Source: Marinoscillum sp964351625 (GTDB taxonomy: Bacteria > Bacteroidota > Bacteroidia > Cytophagales > Cyclobacteriaceae). From it: a DNA stretch of 64,000 bases. The translations under genes and the position numbers were made by a program. Numbering within the stretch: position 1 is the stretch's first letter; each line of letters starts with the position of its first letter. Shown in pieces: positions 53,860 to 63,518 of this stretch. Location of the stretch: assembly GCA_964351625.1 (NCBI GenBank), contig CAYGOV010000004.1:138445-202444 (forward strand), given 5' to 3'. The notes under the pieces are model-generated. The model did not search any database and was not told the DNA's origin. It saw only the letters and a list, made by a program, of their open reading frames with translations.

Positions 53860-54927
53860 ATGAAGCATAGAGTGATCATCATTGGTGGAGGGTTAGCGGG
53901 ACTTACTGCGGCTTATTTATTGAAAAAGAAAGGTGTAAATGCACTGATATTGGAGGCCAATGATCGATTAGGAGGTAGGATTTATACCAAGCAATATGGT
54001 GACTTCTCTTTTGAACTTGGAGCGACTTGGGTATTTCAAGACGAAAAGCTTAAAATCTTGATTTCTGAATTGGGTCTGCATATCTATCCACAATACCTTT
54101 CGGGCGATGCCTTGATCAATTACGCGCCAACGATGGAAACCCAGAAAGCACCAACAGACACGCTGATGCAAGGTGCCGTCTATCATAAAGTGCAAGGTGG
54201 GACAGGAGTCATCATTCAAGCATTGGCAGATAGAGTAGGTGATCTAAACATCAATACAAATTCTATAGTCAATGAAATAGACTTCAGTGAAGATCAATGT
54301 ATCATTACAGCTAAAGATGGCAGAACATTCGAGGCTGAGTGCGTCATTCTCGCAGTGCCTCCGAAAGTTATTTCAGAACATATTACTTTTTCTCCATCCT
54401 TAGGAATAGAAGAGATACTAAAATCCACACATACGTGGATGGGAGAGTCTACAAAATTTACCGTGTTGTTTGATCAGGACTATTGGCGCCAGCGAGGCTT
54501 ATCAGGGTTTGTCTACTCCAATTATGGATTGATCAGGGAAATGCAAGATCATAGCACTCCTGAAGAACAAATCTTCGCTTTGTTGGGCTTTCTGCAACCT
54601 ATCAATGATCTTCTTCTGGACTTTGATAAAAGACGTCAAAAAGTGATTCAGGAGTTGATGGAATTGTTTGATATCAAAAATGAAAATATTTTGGCTTATG
54701 ATGATTGTCTTTGGGTCGAGTATTTTTCTAATAAAATGGGGATTAGTTTCAATCGTGCACTAGCACCGCATCAAAACAATGGCCACACAGAATTCTTAAA
54801 GGCTCATTTTGATGGACGTCTTATTTTCGCAGGAGCAGAGACTTCACCCGTCAATCCTGGCTATATGGAAGGAGCTGTTCGGTCTGCTCATCGAGCGGTG
54901 GCTCTTTTGAATAACATAGCTAGTTAG
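53860..54927 (+). CDS. FAD-dependent amine oxidase/protoporphyrinogen-oxidase-like flavoprotein
   Basis: 355 residues. The N-terminal dinucleotide-binding motif is VIIIGGGLAGLTAAYLLKK, followed by LILEANDRLGGRIYT, the classical flavin amine oxidase signature. The C-terminus holds GRLIFAGAETSPVNPGYMEGAVRSAHRAV, the FAD-ribityl region. The substrate (monoamine, polyamine or a carotenoid-like compound) is not determined. The gene is alone, with 137 bases before the next gene. Confidence 0.88.
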   Translation: MKHRVIIIGGGLAGLTAAYLLKKKGVNALILEANDRLGGRIYTKQYGDFSFELGATWVFQDEKLKILISELGLHIYPQYLSGDALINYAPTMETQKAPTDTLMQGAVYHKVQGGTGVIIQALADRVGDLNINTNSIVNEIDFSEDQCIITAKDGRTFEAECVILAVPPKVISEHITFSPSLGIEEILKSTHTWMGESTKFTVLFDQDYWRQRGLSGFVYSNYGLIREMQDHSTPEEQIFALLGFLQPINDLLLDFDKRRQKVIQELMELFDIKNENILAYDDCLWVEYFSNKMGISFNRALAPHQNNGHTEFLKAHFDGRLIFAGAETSPVNPGYMEGAVRSAHRAVALLNNIAS

Positions 54928-55064
54928 ATACTATCGCTTAAACCACCTTGAGTATCCTTTTACCACTGTAATTTTCTTGAGAAAACCCATCTACTTAAAT
55001 GATTTTCATCCTTTTGTAATATGTCTAAAAGAAGTTAATTTCTCTTTCAAATAAATAAAAAGGA

Positions 55065-56981
55065 ATGGGCGAACTCAACGTAAAAGTAATTTCTACACAA
55101 AAGCAGCTCAACGATTTCACACGGTATCTTTTAAAAGATATTCATGCGCTAGAACGTATGCTGGAGGAAGATTGGTTCAATAAGGAGCCTCTGCATATAG
55201 GAGCTGAGCAGGAAATATGTATCGTTGACAATCATTACAAACCAGTACCTAAATCACTGGGGTTACTAGAGAAACTGGACAATTCGTTTACTACAGAACT
55301 GGCCCAATTCAATATTGAGGCGAATTTAGACCCCATACCCTATACGGGAAATTGCTTTTCCAAGCTCGAAGCAGATCTCAATCAAAAGATGAATACCCTG
55401 CGGGACTTGGGAGATAAGGAGCGACTTGATTTTGTCTTGACGGGTATTTTGCCGACTATCCGGAAGTTCGATCTTGAAATTGAAAACCTAACACCATTAG
55501 AGAGATACCGAGCCTTGTTAAAGGCTATCGCTAAAATGAGAGGAAGCAATTATGAATTGCGTATCAACGGCTTAGATGAATTAAACCTCAAACATGATTC
55601 GGCCATGTTGGAATCATGCAATACTTCTTTCCAGGTACACCTTCAAGTGAAGCCAGAAAACTTCGTCCACAAATACAACATCGCACAGGTACTAGCGGCA
55701 CCCGTGTTAGCCATCAGCTGCAATTCTCCGCTACTTCTAGGTAAGCGACTTTGGGCGGAAACGCGCGTAGCCTTATTCCAGCAGTCTGTAGATACACGTA
55801 TCACAGGCGAACACATCAGAGATAGAAGCCCGCGAGTAACTTTTGGAAGTGACTGGCTCAGAAACTCAATTGTAGATATGTATAAAGATGACATAGTGAG
55901 ATACCGTGTCATGTTGATGTCTGACGCTGAGCCTGACGTGATGGACCTTTTAGATCAAGGAATTACGCCAAAGCTGCGTGCCTTATCCATACATAACTCG
56001 ACAGTATATCGATGGAATAGAGCTTGTTATGGAGTGAGCCCTAATGGAAAACCGCACCTTAGAATCGAAAACAGAGTTTTGCCTTCTGGACCATCCACCC
56101 TAGATGAAGTATCTAATGCAGCCTTCTGGATTGGTCTTATGAGTGGATTTAATGAGCATTATCCGGACATCACGGAAAAAATGGAGTTTGACCATGCAAA
56201 AGATAATTTCCTATCGGCGGCCCATGACGGTATGAATACAGATTTTGCTTGGATGGGAGGAAAGAAGGTAGATGTACGTACACTAATAAAAGAGGAACTC
56301 ATACCGATAGCAAGAAAGGGGCTTGAAAGCAATAATATTGCGAAAATGGATATTGATAAATATCTAGAAGTGATAGAGGAACGAAATGAAACTAGGCAAA
56401 CTGGAACGCAGTGGATCATGGACTCACATGCTAAGCTATCTAAACTAACCAGTCGTGAAGAGGTACTTGCCGGCATTACGAGCAATATGATCGAAAACCA
56501 ACGGAAGGGAATTCCTGTTCATGAGTGGGAGATAGCCAATTTGGATTCACTCAATAATTGGACACCTTACTCTATGTTAGTGGAAGAGTTTATGACTACA
56601 GACCTCTTCACCGTCCAGTCCAATGACATTCCTGAGCTCGTTGCAGATATCATCAACTGGCGAAAAATCAAACATGTTCCGGTGGAAGACGACAAGGGAA
56701 GGATAAAAGGGGTGATCAACTATAGAGTTCTTTTAAAATACTATAGTAAAAAAATGCATGTAAGCCCAGGAGAGGACGTAATGGTCAAGGATCTAATGGA
56801 CCCAAATCCTACCGTCATTCACCCTGAAGCCACCATCGGAGAGGCCTTGGCGCTGATGAAATCGAAAGCTACAGATTGTCTGCCTGTGGTCAAAAACGGC
56901 AAACTTGTAGGTATCATCACCGAAGGCAACTTCCTTAACATCACAGCTAGTTTATTGAAAAATCTGTCTACACGTAGCTGA
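55065..56981 (+). CDS. GCS2-type carboxylate-amine ligase fused to two CBS domains
   Basis: 638 residues. About 20-470 is a glutamate-cysteine-ligase family 2 (YbdK-like) domain: HIGAEQEICIVDNHYKPV near 46, FNIEANLDPI near 86, LQVHLQVKPENF-like region near 188, and RIENRVLPSGPSTLDEV near 325. The last 130 residues are two CBS domains (VEEFMTTDLFTVQSND near 508 and VKDLMDPNPTVIHPEATIGE near 575), which typically bind adenosine nucleotides. The ligase makes an amide bond of unknown product; CBS suggests control by energy state. It is paired with the AspA/AstE-like gene 35 bases downstream. Confidence 0.87.
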   Translation: MGELNVKVISTQKQLNDFTRYLLKDIHALERMLEEDWFNKEPLHIGAEQEICIVDNHYKPVPKSLGLLEKLDNSFTTELAQFNIEANLDPIPYTGNCFSKLEADLNQKMNTLRDLGDKERLDFVLTGILPTIRKFDLEIENLTPLERYRALLKAIAKMRGSNYELRINGLDELNLKHDSAMLESCNTSFQVHLQVKPENFVHKYNIAQVLAAPVLAISCNSPLLLGKRLWAETRVALFQQSVDTRITGEHIRDRSPRVTFGSDWLRNSIVDMYKDDIVRYRVMLMSDAEPDVMDLLDQGITPKLRALSIHNSTVYRWNRACYGVSPNGKPHLRIENRVLPSGPSTLDEVSNAAFWIGLMSGFNEHYPDITEKMEFDHAKDNFLSAAHDGMNTDFAWMGGKKVDVRTLIKEELIPIARKGLESNNIAKMDIDKYLEVIEERNETRQTGTQWIMDSHAKLSKLTSREEVLAGITSNMIENQRKGIPVHEWEIANLDSLNNWTPYSMLVEEFMTTDLFTVQSNDIPELVADIINWRKIKHVPVEDDKGRIKGVINYRVLLKYYSKKMHVSPGEDVMVKDLMDPNPTVIHPEATIGEALALMKSKATDCLPVVKNGKLVGIITEGNFLNITASLLKNLSTRS

Positions 56982-57016
56982 TCAAATAAAGTGGTAGAAA
57001 TAACGATTTAAACCGA

Positions 57017-57916
57017 ATGGAGAGACTTTTAGGTAAAATAGTAGGCAAAGAAAAAGGCCCCTTGATCATATGTGTTGCGGCGATTCATGGCAATGAACAA
57101 ATTGGTGTTCATGCATTTAGAAATGTCTTTTCAGCAATCGAGAATCACAACATAAATATTAAAGGAAAGCTAGTAGGCCTATGTGGCAATATCCCTGCTT
57201 TTGCTACTAAAAGACGCTTCTTAGACTTTGATATGAACAGGGTTTGGTCTCAGGAGATCATTGATGATATATTGAGAGGAGGAAGCCCAATAGGCGCTGA
57301 ATCCCTCCAAGTGGCAGCACTTTATGACGCTATTGAATCAGAGCTGGATGATGAATATACGGACCTGATTCTAGCCGACCTCCATGCCACCTCTGCTGAC
57401 AATGGAAACTTCATCGTGGTTCCCGAAGATGAGGGTGATCATCCAGTAATCAAGGCACTTCAACTACCAGTTGTATTAGAAATCAATAAGTATCTTGAAG
57501 GGACTTTATTGGCTTATTATCATCATCGAGGTTTTGTGAGTTTTGCTTTTGAAGGAGGTACAATCGGTACGGATCACGCCTATCAACTACACACTTCTGG
57601 ATTGTGGGAGATATTGGACAAGTCTGGCATGGTCACATCTCATGACCATAATGTAGAAGATTACTATTCTAAACTTCTTGAGGCTACATCTTCGGGGCTC
57701 CCAAAGAAAGTAGCTGTACGCTATCACCATAAGGTGGCACCTACTGATGAATTTAGGATGTTACCAGGCTACAAAAACTTTCAGCCAGTAAGAGAAGGAC
57801 AACTTCTTGCTATAGATGTAGATGGCGATATATATGCACCCAATTCAGGAATGATCTTCTTACCACTCTACCAGCCTGAAGGAGAAGACGGATTCTTTAT
57901 TGTGGAGGAAGTATAA
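57017..57916 (+). CDS. AspA/AstE-like zinc deacylase
   Basis: 299 residues. Zinc and substrate motifs: AAIHGNEQIG (His24, Glu27) near the start, LDFDMNRVW near 73, and ADLHATSADNG with the second histidine near 125. These match the aspartoacylase/succinylglutamate desuccinylase group of M14-related enzymes. It hydrolyses an N-acyl amino acid. The gene probably belongs with the GCS2-CBS ligase in one pathway, perhaps making and breaking the same amide. Confidence 0.88.
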   Translation: MERLLGKIVGKEKGPLIICVAAIHGNEQIGVHAFRNVFSAIENHNINIKGKLVGLCGNIPAFATKRRFLDFDMNRVWSQEIIDDILRGGSPIGAESLQVAALYDAIESELDDEYTDLILADLHATSADNGNFIVVPEDEGDHPVIKALQLPVVLEINKYLEGTLLAYYHHRGFVSFAFEGGTIGTDHAYQLHTSGLWEILDKSGMVTSHDHNVEDYYSKLLEATSSGLPKKVAVRYHHKVAPTDEFRMLPGYKNFQPVREGQLLAIDVDGDIYAPNSGMIFLPLYQPEGEDGFFIVEEV

Positions 57917-58042
57917 GAACAACTTACATATATAGATCAGTAGCTAAGGCTATCCCTGAATATGTGATATATGTAATCTTTAGATTTTTAGGTGTAATGG
58001 TATTGGGATGTGCATGGTCGTCCTTTGTTGAAATATATAAAT

Positions 58043-59530
58043 ATGAAAAACATATCAACAAAGACAGGCTTGATCTTCACCGTCATGATTCTCATTTCGG
58101 GACTAAGTTCATATAGCCAAGGTTTACAGTCCTCACTATTTGATGAAGTGAATCAATCAATGAAAGTAGCGCAACAAGCGCAAGCTGACGTATTGTCTCC
58201 CCGTGCATATGGTGAAGCGATGGAAGCATACAATGATGCTAAAAAGCAGTACAAGAACGAAGAAGAACTCTCTGATATAAAACAGAATATTAAAGAAGCA
58301 AATAACCAATTTCATAAAGCAACCGAAAACACCAAAGTGAGCTCAGTCATGTTTGCAAGCACATTATCTGCCAGAGTGGATGCCCTGAGTGCTGATGCTG
58401 ATCGATTTGTAAATGAAATGTGGAAGGATGCCGAATCAGAAATGAAAGATGCTGCGGAGCGACTAGAAAGAGGAGATGCAGACAAAGCAAAGGACAAAGC
58501 TGCTGAGGCTACCAATCTTTACAGAAAAGCTGAGTTGGAATCTATAAAAGCCAATTACCTATCTGGCACTAAAAAGCTGCTAGAAAAAGCAGATGATGAT
58601 AAGTTGTACAAAGTAGCTCCCAAAACAATTACTGAAGCAAAGGGACTAGTGAAACGTGCAGAAAAAGAGCTGCAAGAAAATAGATATGATACAGATGACG
58701 CTAGATACCTCGCTAAGGAGGCAGCATACAAAGCACGGTTGGCCTTGTATATAGCCAAACAAGAAGAGATCTTGGATGACAAGGATTTCGAGACTGAAGA
58801 TTATTTACTGATGAGCTACCAGCCACTCACTACCATTGGCGAAAGCTTAAATCTCAATTTGCGATTTGATAATGGAGTGGATGGACCAGTTTCTGAAATC
58901 ACTGATCAAATAGCCCGCTATCAGTTGCGTATTTCCGATTTGGAAGCCTCACTATACAACTATAAAGCTGCCAATGAGAGCCTAAGAGGTATGATGAACG
59001 AACAGAGTAGCATTCTTAAAGGTATGGAAGGCAAGCTGTCTGAAGAAGCGCTTGCAGGACAGAAAAGACAAGCTGCGCTTCAAAATCGCATCAACAGAAT
59101 GGCTGAGATCAACGATAAATTCGAACAAGTACAACTACTCTTCACTAGTGAAGAGGCAGAAGTGTTTCGTCAAAAAGATGATGTGATTATCCGAATGATA
59201 GGCACCAACTTTGAAGTAGGCAAGTCACAGATACAAGAAGAGGACTATGCCCAGCTAACAAAGCTCCAGCAGGCGATGGCACTCTTTGTTAACGCTTCCA
59301 TAGTGATAGAGGGTCACACAGACTCTCAAGGAAGTGATGACCTGAATCTCAAACTTTCCCAAGACCGAGCAGACGCCATACTGAGTTACCTCAGCGCAAA
59401 TACCACAATAGATAAATCAAGATTTAGCACCAAAGGATTTGGAGAGAGTAGTCCTGTAGCCAACAATGAATCACTTGCTGGCAGGAAGCTCAACAGACGC
59501 ATCGACATAGTGATTAAGCCAATCTTCTAA
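58043..59530 (+). CDS. OmpA-family outer-membrane protein
   Basis: 495 residues from the ATG at 58043. An upstream ATG (58010) is less likely because the signal peptide (about 6-26, ending SSYSQG) starts with the second Met. Residues about 40-350 are helical and charged, a probable coiled-coil or TPR-like region. The C-terminal OmpA domain has IEGHTDSQGSDDLNLKLSQDRADAI and STKGFGESSPVANN followed by GRKLNRRIDIVI, which binds peptidoglycan. It probably anchors the outer membrane or carries an envelope role. Confidence 0.9.
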   Translation: MKNISTKTGLIFTVMILISGLSSYSQGLQSSLFDEVNQSMKVAQQAQADVLSPRAYGEAMEAYNDAKKQYKNEEELSDIKQNIKEANNQFHKATENTKVSSVMFASTLSARVDALSADADRFVNEMWKDAESEMKDAAERLERGDADKAKDKAAEATNLYRKAELESIKANYLSGTKKLLEKADDDKLYKVAPKTITEAKGLVKRAEKELQENRYDTDDARYLAKEAAYKARLALYIAKQEEILDDKDFETEDYLLMSYQPLTTIGESLNLNLRFDNGVDGPVSEITDQIARYQLRISDLEASLYNYKAANESLRGMMNEQSSILKGMEGKLSEEALAGQKRQAALQNRINRMAEINDKFEQVQLLFTSEEAEVFRQKDDVIIRMIGTNFEVGKSQIQEEDYAQLTKLQQAMALFVNASIVIEGHTDSQGSDDLNLKLSQDRADAILSYLSANTTIDKSRFSTKGFGESSPVANNESLAGRKLNRRIDIVIKPIF

Positions 59531-59926
59531 AAAAATAGGGAGTGGGTGCTGCCGGCATAAAGATTTTGAATCTGACCGTTCTGGCTAGATTCAGATTAAC
59601 CAATTGGTCTGGCTTTAGGCAAGTTGAAAATAAGACACACCTCTAGATAAAATGATTTCAAGATCTGAACCTGATTCTCCGAATCTACGACATTTAAAAG
59701 ACGGTGAAGCGAGGCAATCAGAAGTTGGAGAGTTGGGCAGATTGTGAAAATTTCTGTTCAGCTTTTTCAATGTGTGAAATATGTAAGTTTCAATATCTCG
59801 GATGTAACATATGGCATTGCAAATTGATGAATTTCGCGTAGGATAAATGCATTGACTCAAAACGTTTAAAGCATTATTCTGAGAAATAAACAACAAGAGA
59901 AGCGATTTGAAATCGAGCGAAAAAAT
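59531..59926. other. 396-base gap with two inverted repeats
   Basis: Holds AATCTGA (59569-59575) facing TCAGATT (59591-59597), and the perfect palindrome ACCAATTGGT (59599-59608). No terminator T-run follows either. A reverse ORF of 113 codons overlaps the region but its composition is not protein-like. No gene was supported. Confidence 0.5.
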
Positions 59927-60112
59927 ATGATAATAACAAGAAGTTGGCGAGAGCAAAAAGTGATGCTTAAATGGAGATTTTCCATTCTTGTTGATGAGGA
60001 TTTGGAATTTGAAGATGGTGAAAAAGAGGGTATGCTCGATAAACTGTCTCTCAAATTGAAGAAAACAAGATCAGAGCTTCAATCGCTTTTGGCAGAACTG
60101 CAGACCTACTAA
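59927..60112 (+). CDS. CsbD-like stress-response small protein
   Basis: 61 residues. The SWREQKVMLKWRFSILVDEDL segment and EFEDGEKEGMLDKLSLKLKK, TRSELQSLLAEL follow the CsbD pattern (W-x-E-x-K, then DDDL, then LLxKLxxKLxKTxEE), with divergent central residues. The upstream SWREQK is part of the family, so the ATG at 59927 was kept rather than a Met at 59963. CsbD proteins are common in general stress regulons. It lies 36 bases upstream of a TonB-like lipoprotein gene. Confidence 0.65.
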   Translation: MIITRSWREQKVMLKWRFSILVDEDLEFEDGEKEGMLDKLSLKLKKTRSELQSLLAELQTY

Positions 60113-60148
60113 ACCAATCAAACAAGTAAAAAATTAATTAAGAAGAAC

Positions 60149-60709
60149 ATGAAAAAGGGATTAAGCATTTTAGTGATGGCCATAGCCGTGATAGCTATTC
60201 AGTCTTGTGCTGGAAAAACGGATAAGAAAGCTGAAAGTGAGAGCACAGCAATTACAGAACAATCAAAAGCTGAAAGAGCTGCTTTTTGGGAAAAGGAAAG
60301 ATTAGAACGCGCGGAGCTAAGACGCATTGAGCTATTAAAGCTCGCCGAAGAGAACCCAACTTATGAAGATGCAAAAGGAAATCTAGTTTACATTGTAGCT
60401 GAGGTAGATCCTTCTTTTAATGGAGGTGACAAGGCCATGATGAAGTACATACGTGATAACCTCAAATTCCCTGAAGAAGCTTTGGAAAGGGGTGATGAGG
60501 GAACTGTTTTTGTGGATTTTGTGATCGGAAAGGATGGAATGGTAAGAGCTGTAGAGATTATAGATATTAAAAGTCAAGACATTGATCAAAGCTTGCAAAA
60601 TGAGGCTGTCCGTGTGATCAGGTCAATGCCTGCGTGGAAACCAGGTAGTCAGCAGGGGGAAGCAGTAGATGTGAAATTCAGTATCCCGATTACTTTTCAA
60701 GTGATTTGA
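60149..60709 (+). CDS. TonB C-terminal-like lipoprotein
   Basis: 186 residues with a lipoprotein signal (IAIQSC, Cys20). An acidic helix (about 45-80) leads to a TonB-type C-terminal domain (about 95-186: GGDKAMMKYIRDNLKFPEEA, GTVFVDFVIGKDGMVRAVEI, IRSMPAWKPGSQQGEAVDVKFSIPITFQ). The YPxxA and WxPGxxxGxxVxV patterns are typical. No inner-membrane TonB helix is present; the lipid anchor replaces it. Role unknown, perhaps signal or structure rather than energy transfer. Confidence 0.88.
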   Translation: MKKGLSILVMAIAVIAIQSCAGKTDKKAESESTAITEQSKAERAAFWEKERLERAELRRIELLKLAEENPTYEDAKGNLVYIVAEVDPSFNGGDKAMMKYIRDNLKFPEEALERGDEGTVFVDFVIGKDGMVRAVEIIDIKSQDIDQSLQNEAVRVIRSMPAWKPGSQQGEAVDVKFSIPITFQVI

Positions 60710-61016
60710 GAATTGGGAAAAAAAATTAAATGAGGGTGCTCCAAGAGAGCACCTTTTTTTGTTTTAATATGACTTATCAATTCTAAGATCTACCTATGCC
60801 AGATTCATCCCTAACAATCGGCTAACCCCATCTTTCAAACCCCTTTAAAGACGAACAAGATTTCTGTCCTCAATCCATTAGGGTGGTTAGTTAAGAGCAT
60901 GAGCAGAATCTATCATTGCACCTCTAGATTATGAAGCTAGAATTTGCTGAATTAAGTAATCAATTCTTGTATATTCGTTTTTTTGCGAGAAGAAGTTATG
61001 CACAGAAGTTAAATAG
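60710..61016. other. Intergenic gap of 307 bases
   Basis: Apart from the terminator at 60735-60760 nothing was recognised. TATATTCG at 60969-60976 is a one-mismatch match to the -7 element and could drive the following kinase gene, with low certainty. Confidence 0.4.
60735..60760 (+). terminator. Rho-independent terminator after the TonB-like gene
   Basis: Stem GGTGCTC (60735-60741), loop CAAGA, stem GAGCACC (60747-60753), then seven T. It lies 25 bases after the stop codon. Confidence 0.9.
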
Positions 61017-63086
61017 ATGGGGTACTTTAAATCCTTTGTTTTTCTAATCCTTATTTTATGCCAGCACATGTTGCTCGCCCAAAACAATGAGGGTAGTCTG
61101 TTGGAGGATATTAGAATTTCTTCGTATGAAATGTTTCAAAAGTCAATTGCTGATTTGGATAGTGCCAATGCGATTGAAGTTTGTCAGGTTCTTAAGTTGA
61201 ATAGCAAATCACCTTTGTACTCCTTTTATGCAGCTAATTTTATCGCATTAAGCCTTGCTTCAAAGGAAGATCAAAAGGAGTTAGCGGTGGATGAAATGAT
61301 TCGAGCTGTTAACAAAATTGAAGAGACCTATACTGTGTTTGAAAAAGGAGAGATCCATTTTCATGCATCTGGGTTTTATAATTTATTAACTGCACAGAGA
61401 TCTGCAATTGATCATCTTTCTAAGAGTATAGATCTATTTGAGTTGATTGATCGCTATGATCGATTGGCTGATTGTTGGAATATTAATGGGCATATATTGT
61501 ACCAAGTTGGGGATTATCAAAATGCAATTTTGGATCTTAAAATAGCATTAGATTATTATTTCAAGACAAATGAAAACGAACGACCTAAACTTAAGGTCTA
61601 CTCCACATATAATACCATAGCGCTTAGTTACAGGAACATGGACCACTTAGATTCAGCGATCCATTATTTCGATCAAGCCTTGGATTGGGCTCAAAAAGAC
61701 AATGATAGATATTGGACTGCCTTAATTGGAGCCAATAAATCAACAATCCTAAGGGCTCAAGAAAAATATGCAGAAGCCAGACATCTCTTATTGGCTGATG
61801 TAAGTATAAGCCTTGAGTTTGGACTTTATGAAAGTGCTGCAAACGCGCTAGTGAATATCGCCGATCTTCATTTGAGCTTAGGTGAAATTGATTCTGCCAA
61901 AATATTTCTTGAAGAAGTAGTCCGCATATGTATGTTGGGCGAGAATGAATTGCCTGTAGAATACTTCCATGTGTCGAGTAAATATTATGAAGCCATTTCA
62001 AATTATAAGAAGTCACTTGAGCAATTGTCTAAATACATCTTTGAAATGGAATCTCAAAAGGTCACAATAAAACAGGCCGCAGATGTCATCAAAACACGAT
62101 TTGACTATAATCTTGATTTGGTCAAAATGAAATTGGAAAAATCGCTTCTGAATGAAAAGAACCAAGAAAGGCAAATCAGACAACAAAGATTGTGGATTCT
62201 TATGATCGGTATCTTTTTATTGATTTCGCTTGTGCAATTACTGGCATACCTCAGAAAAAATAAAACGGTAAGAGAGGCCCTTGCGACTATTGAACAGTTA
62301 AACGAGAAACTCATAAGTTCTAACCTCAATTTAAAGCAGTCAAATGAAGACTTAACATTGGAGAAAGAGAAGTTGAATAAAGCAGTAGAGAAATTAGAAA
62401 AAGCTCAAGAACAAATTCTAAGAAATGATAGGATGACTTCATTAGGAATTCTAACAAGAGGAATTTCTCATGAAATTAATAATCCTCTCAATCTAATAAG
62501 TCTAGGTTTGGAAGTCATCCAGACTAAAGAACATCTTATCGATTCAAATGAAAAGAATCAGCTACTTACTGGCATGTCTGAGGGTGTATCACGGTTGAGC
62601 CAAATAGTACGCAATCTTGGTGAGTTCAGTAAGGACAGTTCCAAACGGGAAATATGTGACATTGAGGAACTTATAGAAAACAGCCTTGGAATATTGTCAC
62701 ACGATATCAGTCAGATGGGTTTGACGGTATTGAAGGAATATTACCATGAGCCATTATCTATAATGGGCTATTCTGGGGAATTGCATCAGGTTATTCTTAA
62801 TCTATTAAGTAAATGCATGCATTCAATGCACAGCATGCCGAAAATATTAAGCATTCGTACTTTTATAGATAACTCTTATGCTTGTATCTATATTCATGAC
62901 AATGGTAGAGGTCTTAAAAGCGAAGCGCTATCCCAAATTTTCGATCCATTCTATATGATAGATGAAGGCGAACCTGGGCTTTATCTGGTCCATAGATTTG
63001 TCGAAAACAACAATGGAAAGATTTCTTGCACTTCAAAAGAATTTGAGGGTTTAGAATTTCACTTAAGGCTTCCAATTAATTATTAG
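61017..63086 (+). CDS. TPR-containing sensor histidine kinase with degenerate ATP-binding motifs
   Basis: 689 residues. Signal peptide (about 1-22), periplasmic TPR-like helices (about 60-350, for example YSTYNTIALSYRNMDHLDSA), a membrane helix (about 395-413), a long coiled coil, then the H-box RGISHEINNPLNLISLGL (His485). In the ATP domain the N-box reads NLLSKCMHSM where the usual NLLxNAxxA has the metal-binding Asn, and G2 reads DEGEPGLYLVH instead of GTGLGL. G1 (HDNGRGL) and F-box (FDPFY) are kept. Compared with the intact kinase at 29 kb, the ATP site looks weakened. The lone receiver gene 58 bases downstream is a likely partner. Confidence 0.88.
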   Translation: MGYFKSFVFLILILCQHMLLAQNNEGSLLEDIRISSYEMFQKSIADLDSANAIEVCQVLKLNSKSPLYSFYAANFIALSLASKEDQKELAVDEMIRAVNKIEETYTVFEKGEIHFHASGFYNLLTAQRSAIDHLSKSIDLFELIDRYDRLADCWNINGHILYQVGDYQNAILDLKIALDYYFKTNENERPKLKVYSTYNTIALSYRNMDHLDSAIHYFDQALDWAQKDNDRYWTALIGANKSTILRAQEKYAEARHLLLADVSISLEFGLYESAANALVNIADLHLSLGEIDSAKIFLEEVVRICMLGENELPVEYFHVSSKYYEAISNYKKSLEQLSKYIFEMESQKVTIKQAADVIKTRFDYNLDLVKMKLEKSLLNEKNQERQIRQQRLWILMIGIFLLISLVQLLAYLRKNKTVREALATIEQLNEKLISSNLNLKQSNEDLTLEKEKLNKAVEKLEKAQEQILRNDRMTSLGILTRGISHEINNPLNLISLGLEVIQTKEHLIDSNEKNQLLTGMSEGVSRLSQIVRNLGEFSKDSSKREICDIEELIENSLGILSHDISQMGLTVLKEYYHEPLSIMGYSGELHQVILNLLSKCMHSMHSMPKILSIRTFIDNSYACIYIHDNGRGLKSEALSQIFDPFYMIDEGEPGLYLVHRFVENNNGKISCTSKEFEGLEFHLRLPINY

Positions 63087-63144
63087 TGGCATTTGTAATG
63101 ATATTTCCATCGGCTTAGTACCTTCGAAAGTCTGAAAAAATCAT

Positions 63145-63516
63145 ATGTTGATGAGAAATAAAATTTTATATGTTGATGATGAAGAATCAAATCTCATACT
63201 TCTCAAAATGGCATTGAAAGATCGTTACGACTTAGTTACCCAATCAAATCCATTGGAAGCTCTGAAAGTTCTTGTCAATAAAAATGATTTTAAGGCAGTA
63301 ATTAGCGACTGGAAAATGCCACAGATGAGTGGTATAGCATTTATTACAGAAGCCAGGAAATTCACGAAGGAAATTCCGTTCTTTATGTTGTCAGGCTATA
63401 ATCCAGATGATCAAATTGCACAAATGTTAGACGAAGGTATAATATGTGGCTTCTTTCAAAAACCGACAAGTTTTACGACAATTGTTAGTGCTTTGAATGA
63501 AAATGGGGTAGAATAA
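63145..63516 (+). CDS. Single-domain response regulator
   Basis: 123 residues, a receiver domain alone. Acidic pair in YVDDEES near residue 10, phospho-acceptor Asp55 in VISDWKMPQMSG, the Ser/Thr position in FFMLSGYN, and Lys106 in FFQKPTS. No output domain follows. A second ATG lies six bases downstream. It follows the TPR kinase and probably receives phosphate from it or from another kinase. It is convergent with the transporter gene, with two bases between the stop codons. Confidence 0.9.
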   Translation: MLMRNKILYVDDEESNLILLKMALKDRYDLVTQSNPLEALKVLVNKNDFKAVISDWKMPQMSGIAFITEARKFTKEIPFFMLSGYNPDDQIAQMLDEGIICGFFQKPTSFTTIVSALNENGVE

Positions 63517-63518
63517 TG

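Noticed and set aside
59615..59956. Reverse ORF of 113 codons in the gap before the CsbD-like gene
   Set aside because: Cys/Ser/Tyr-rich translation without domain and it overlaps the small gene.
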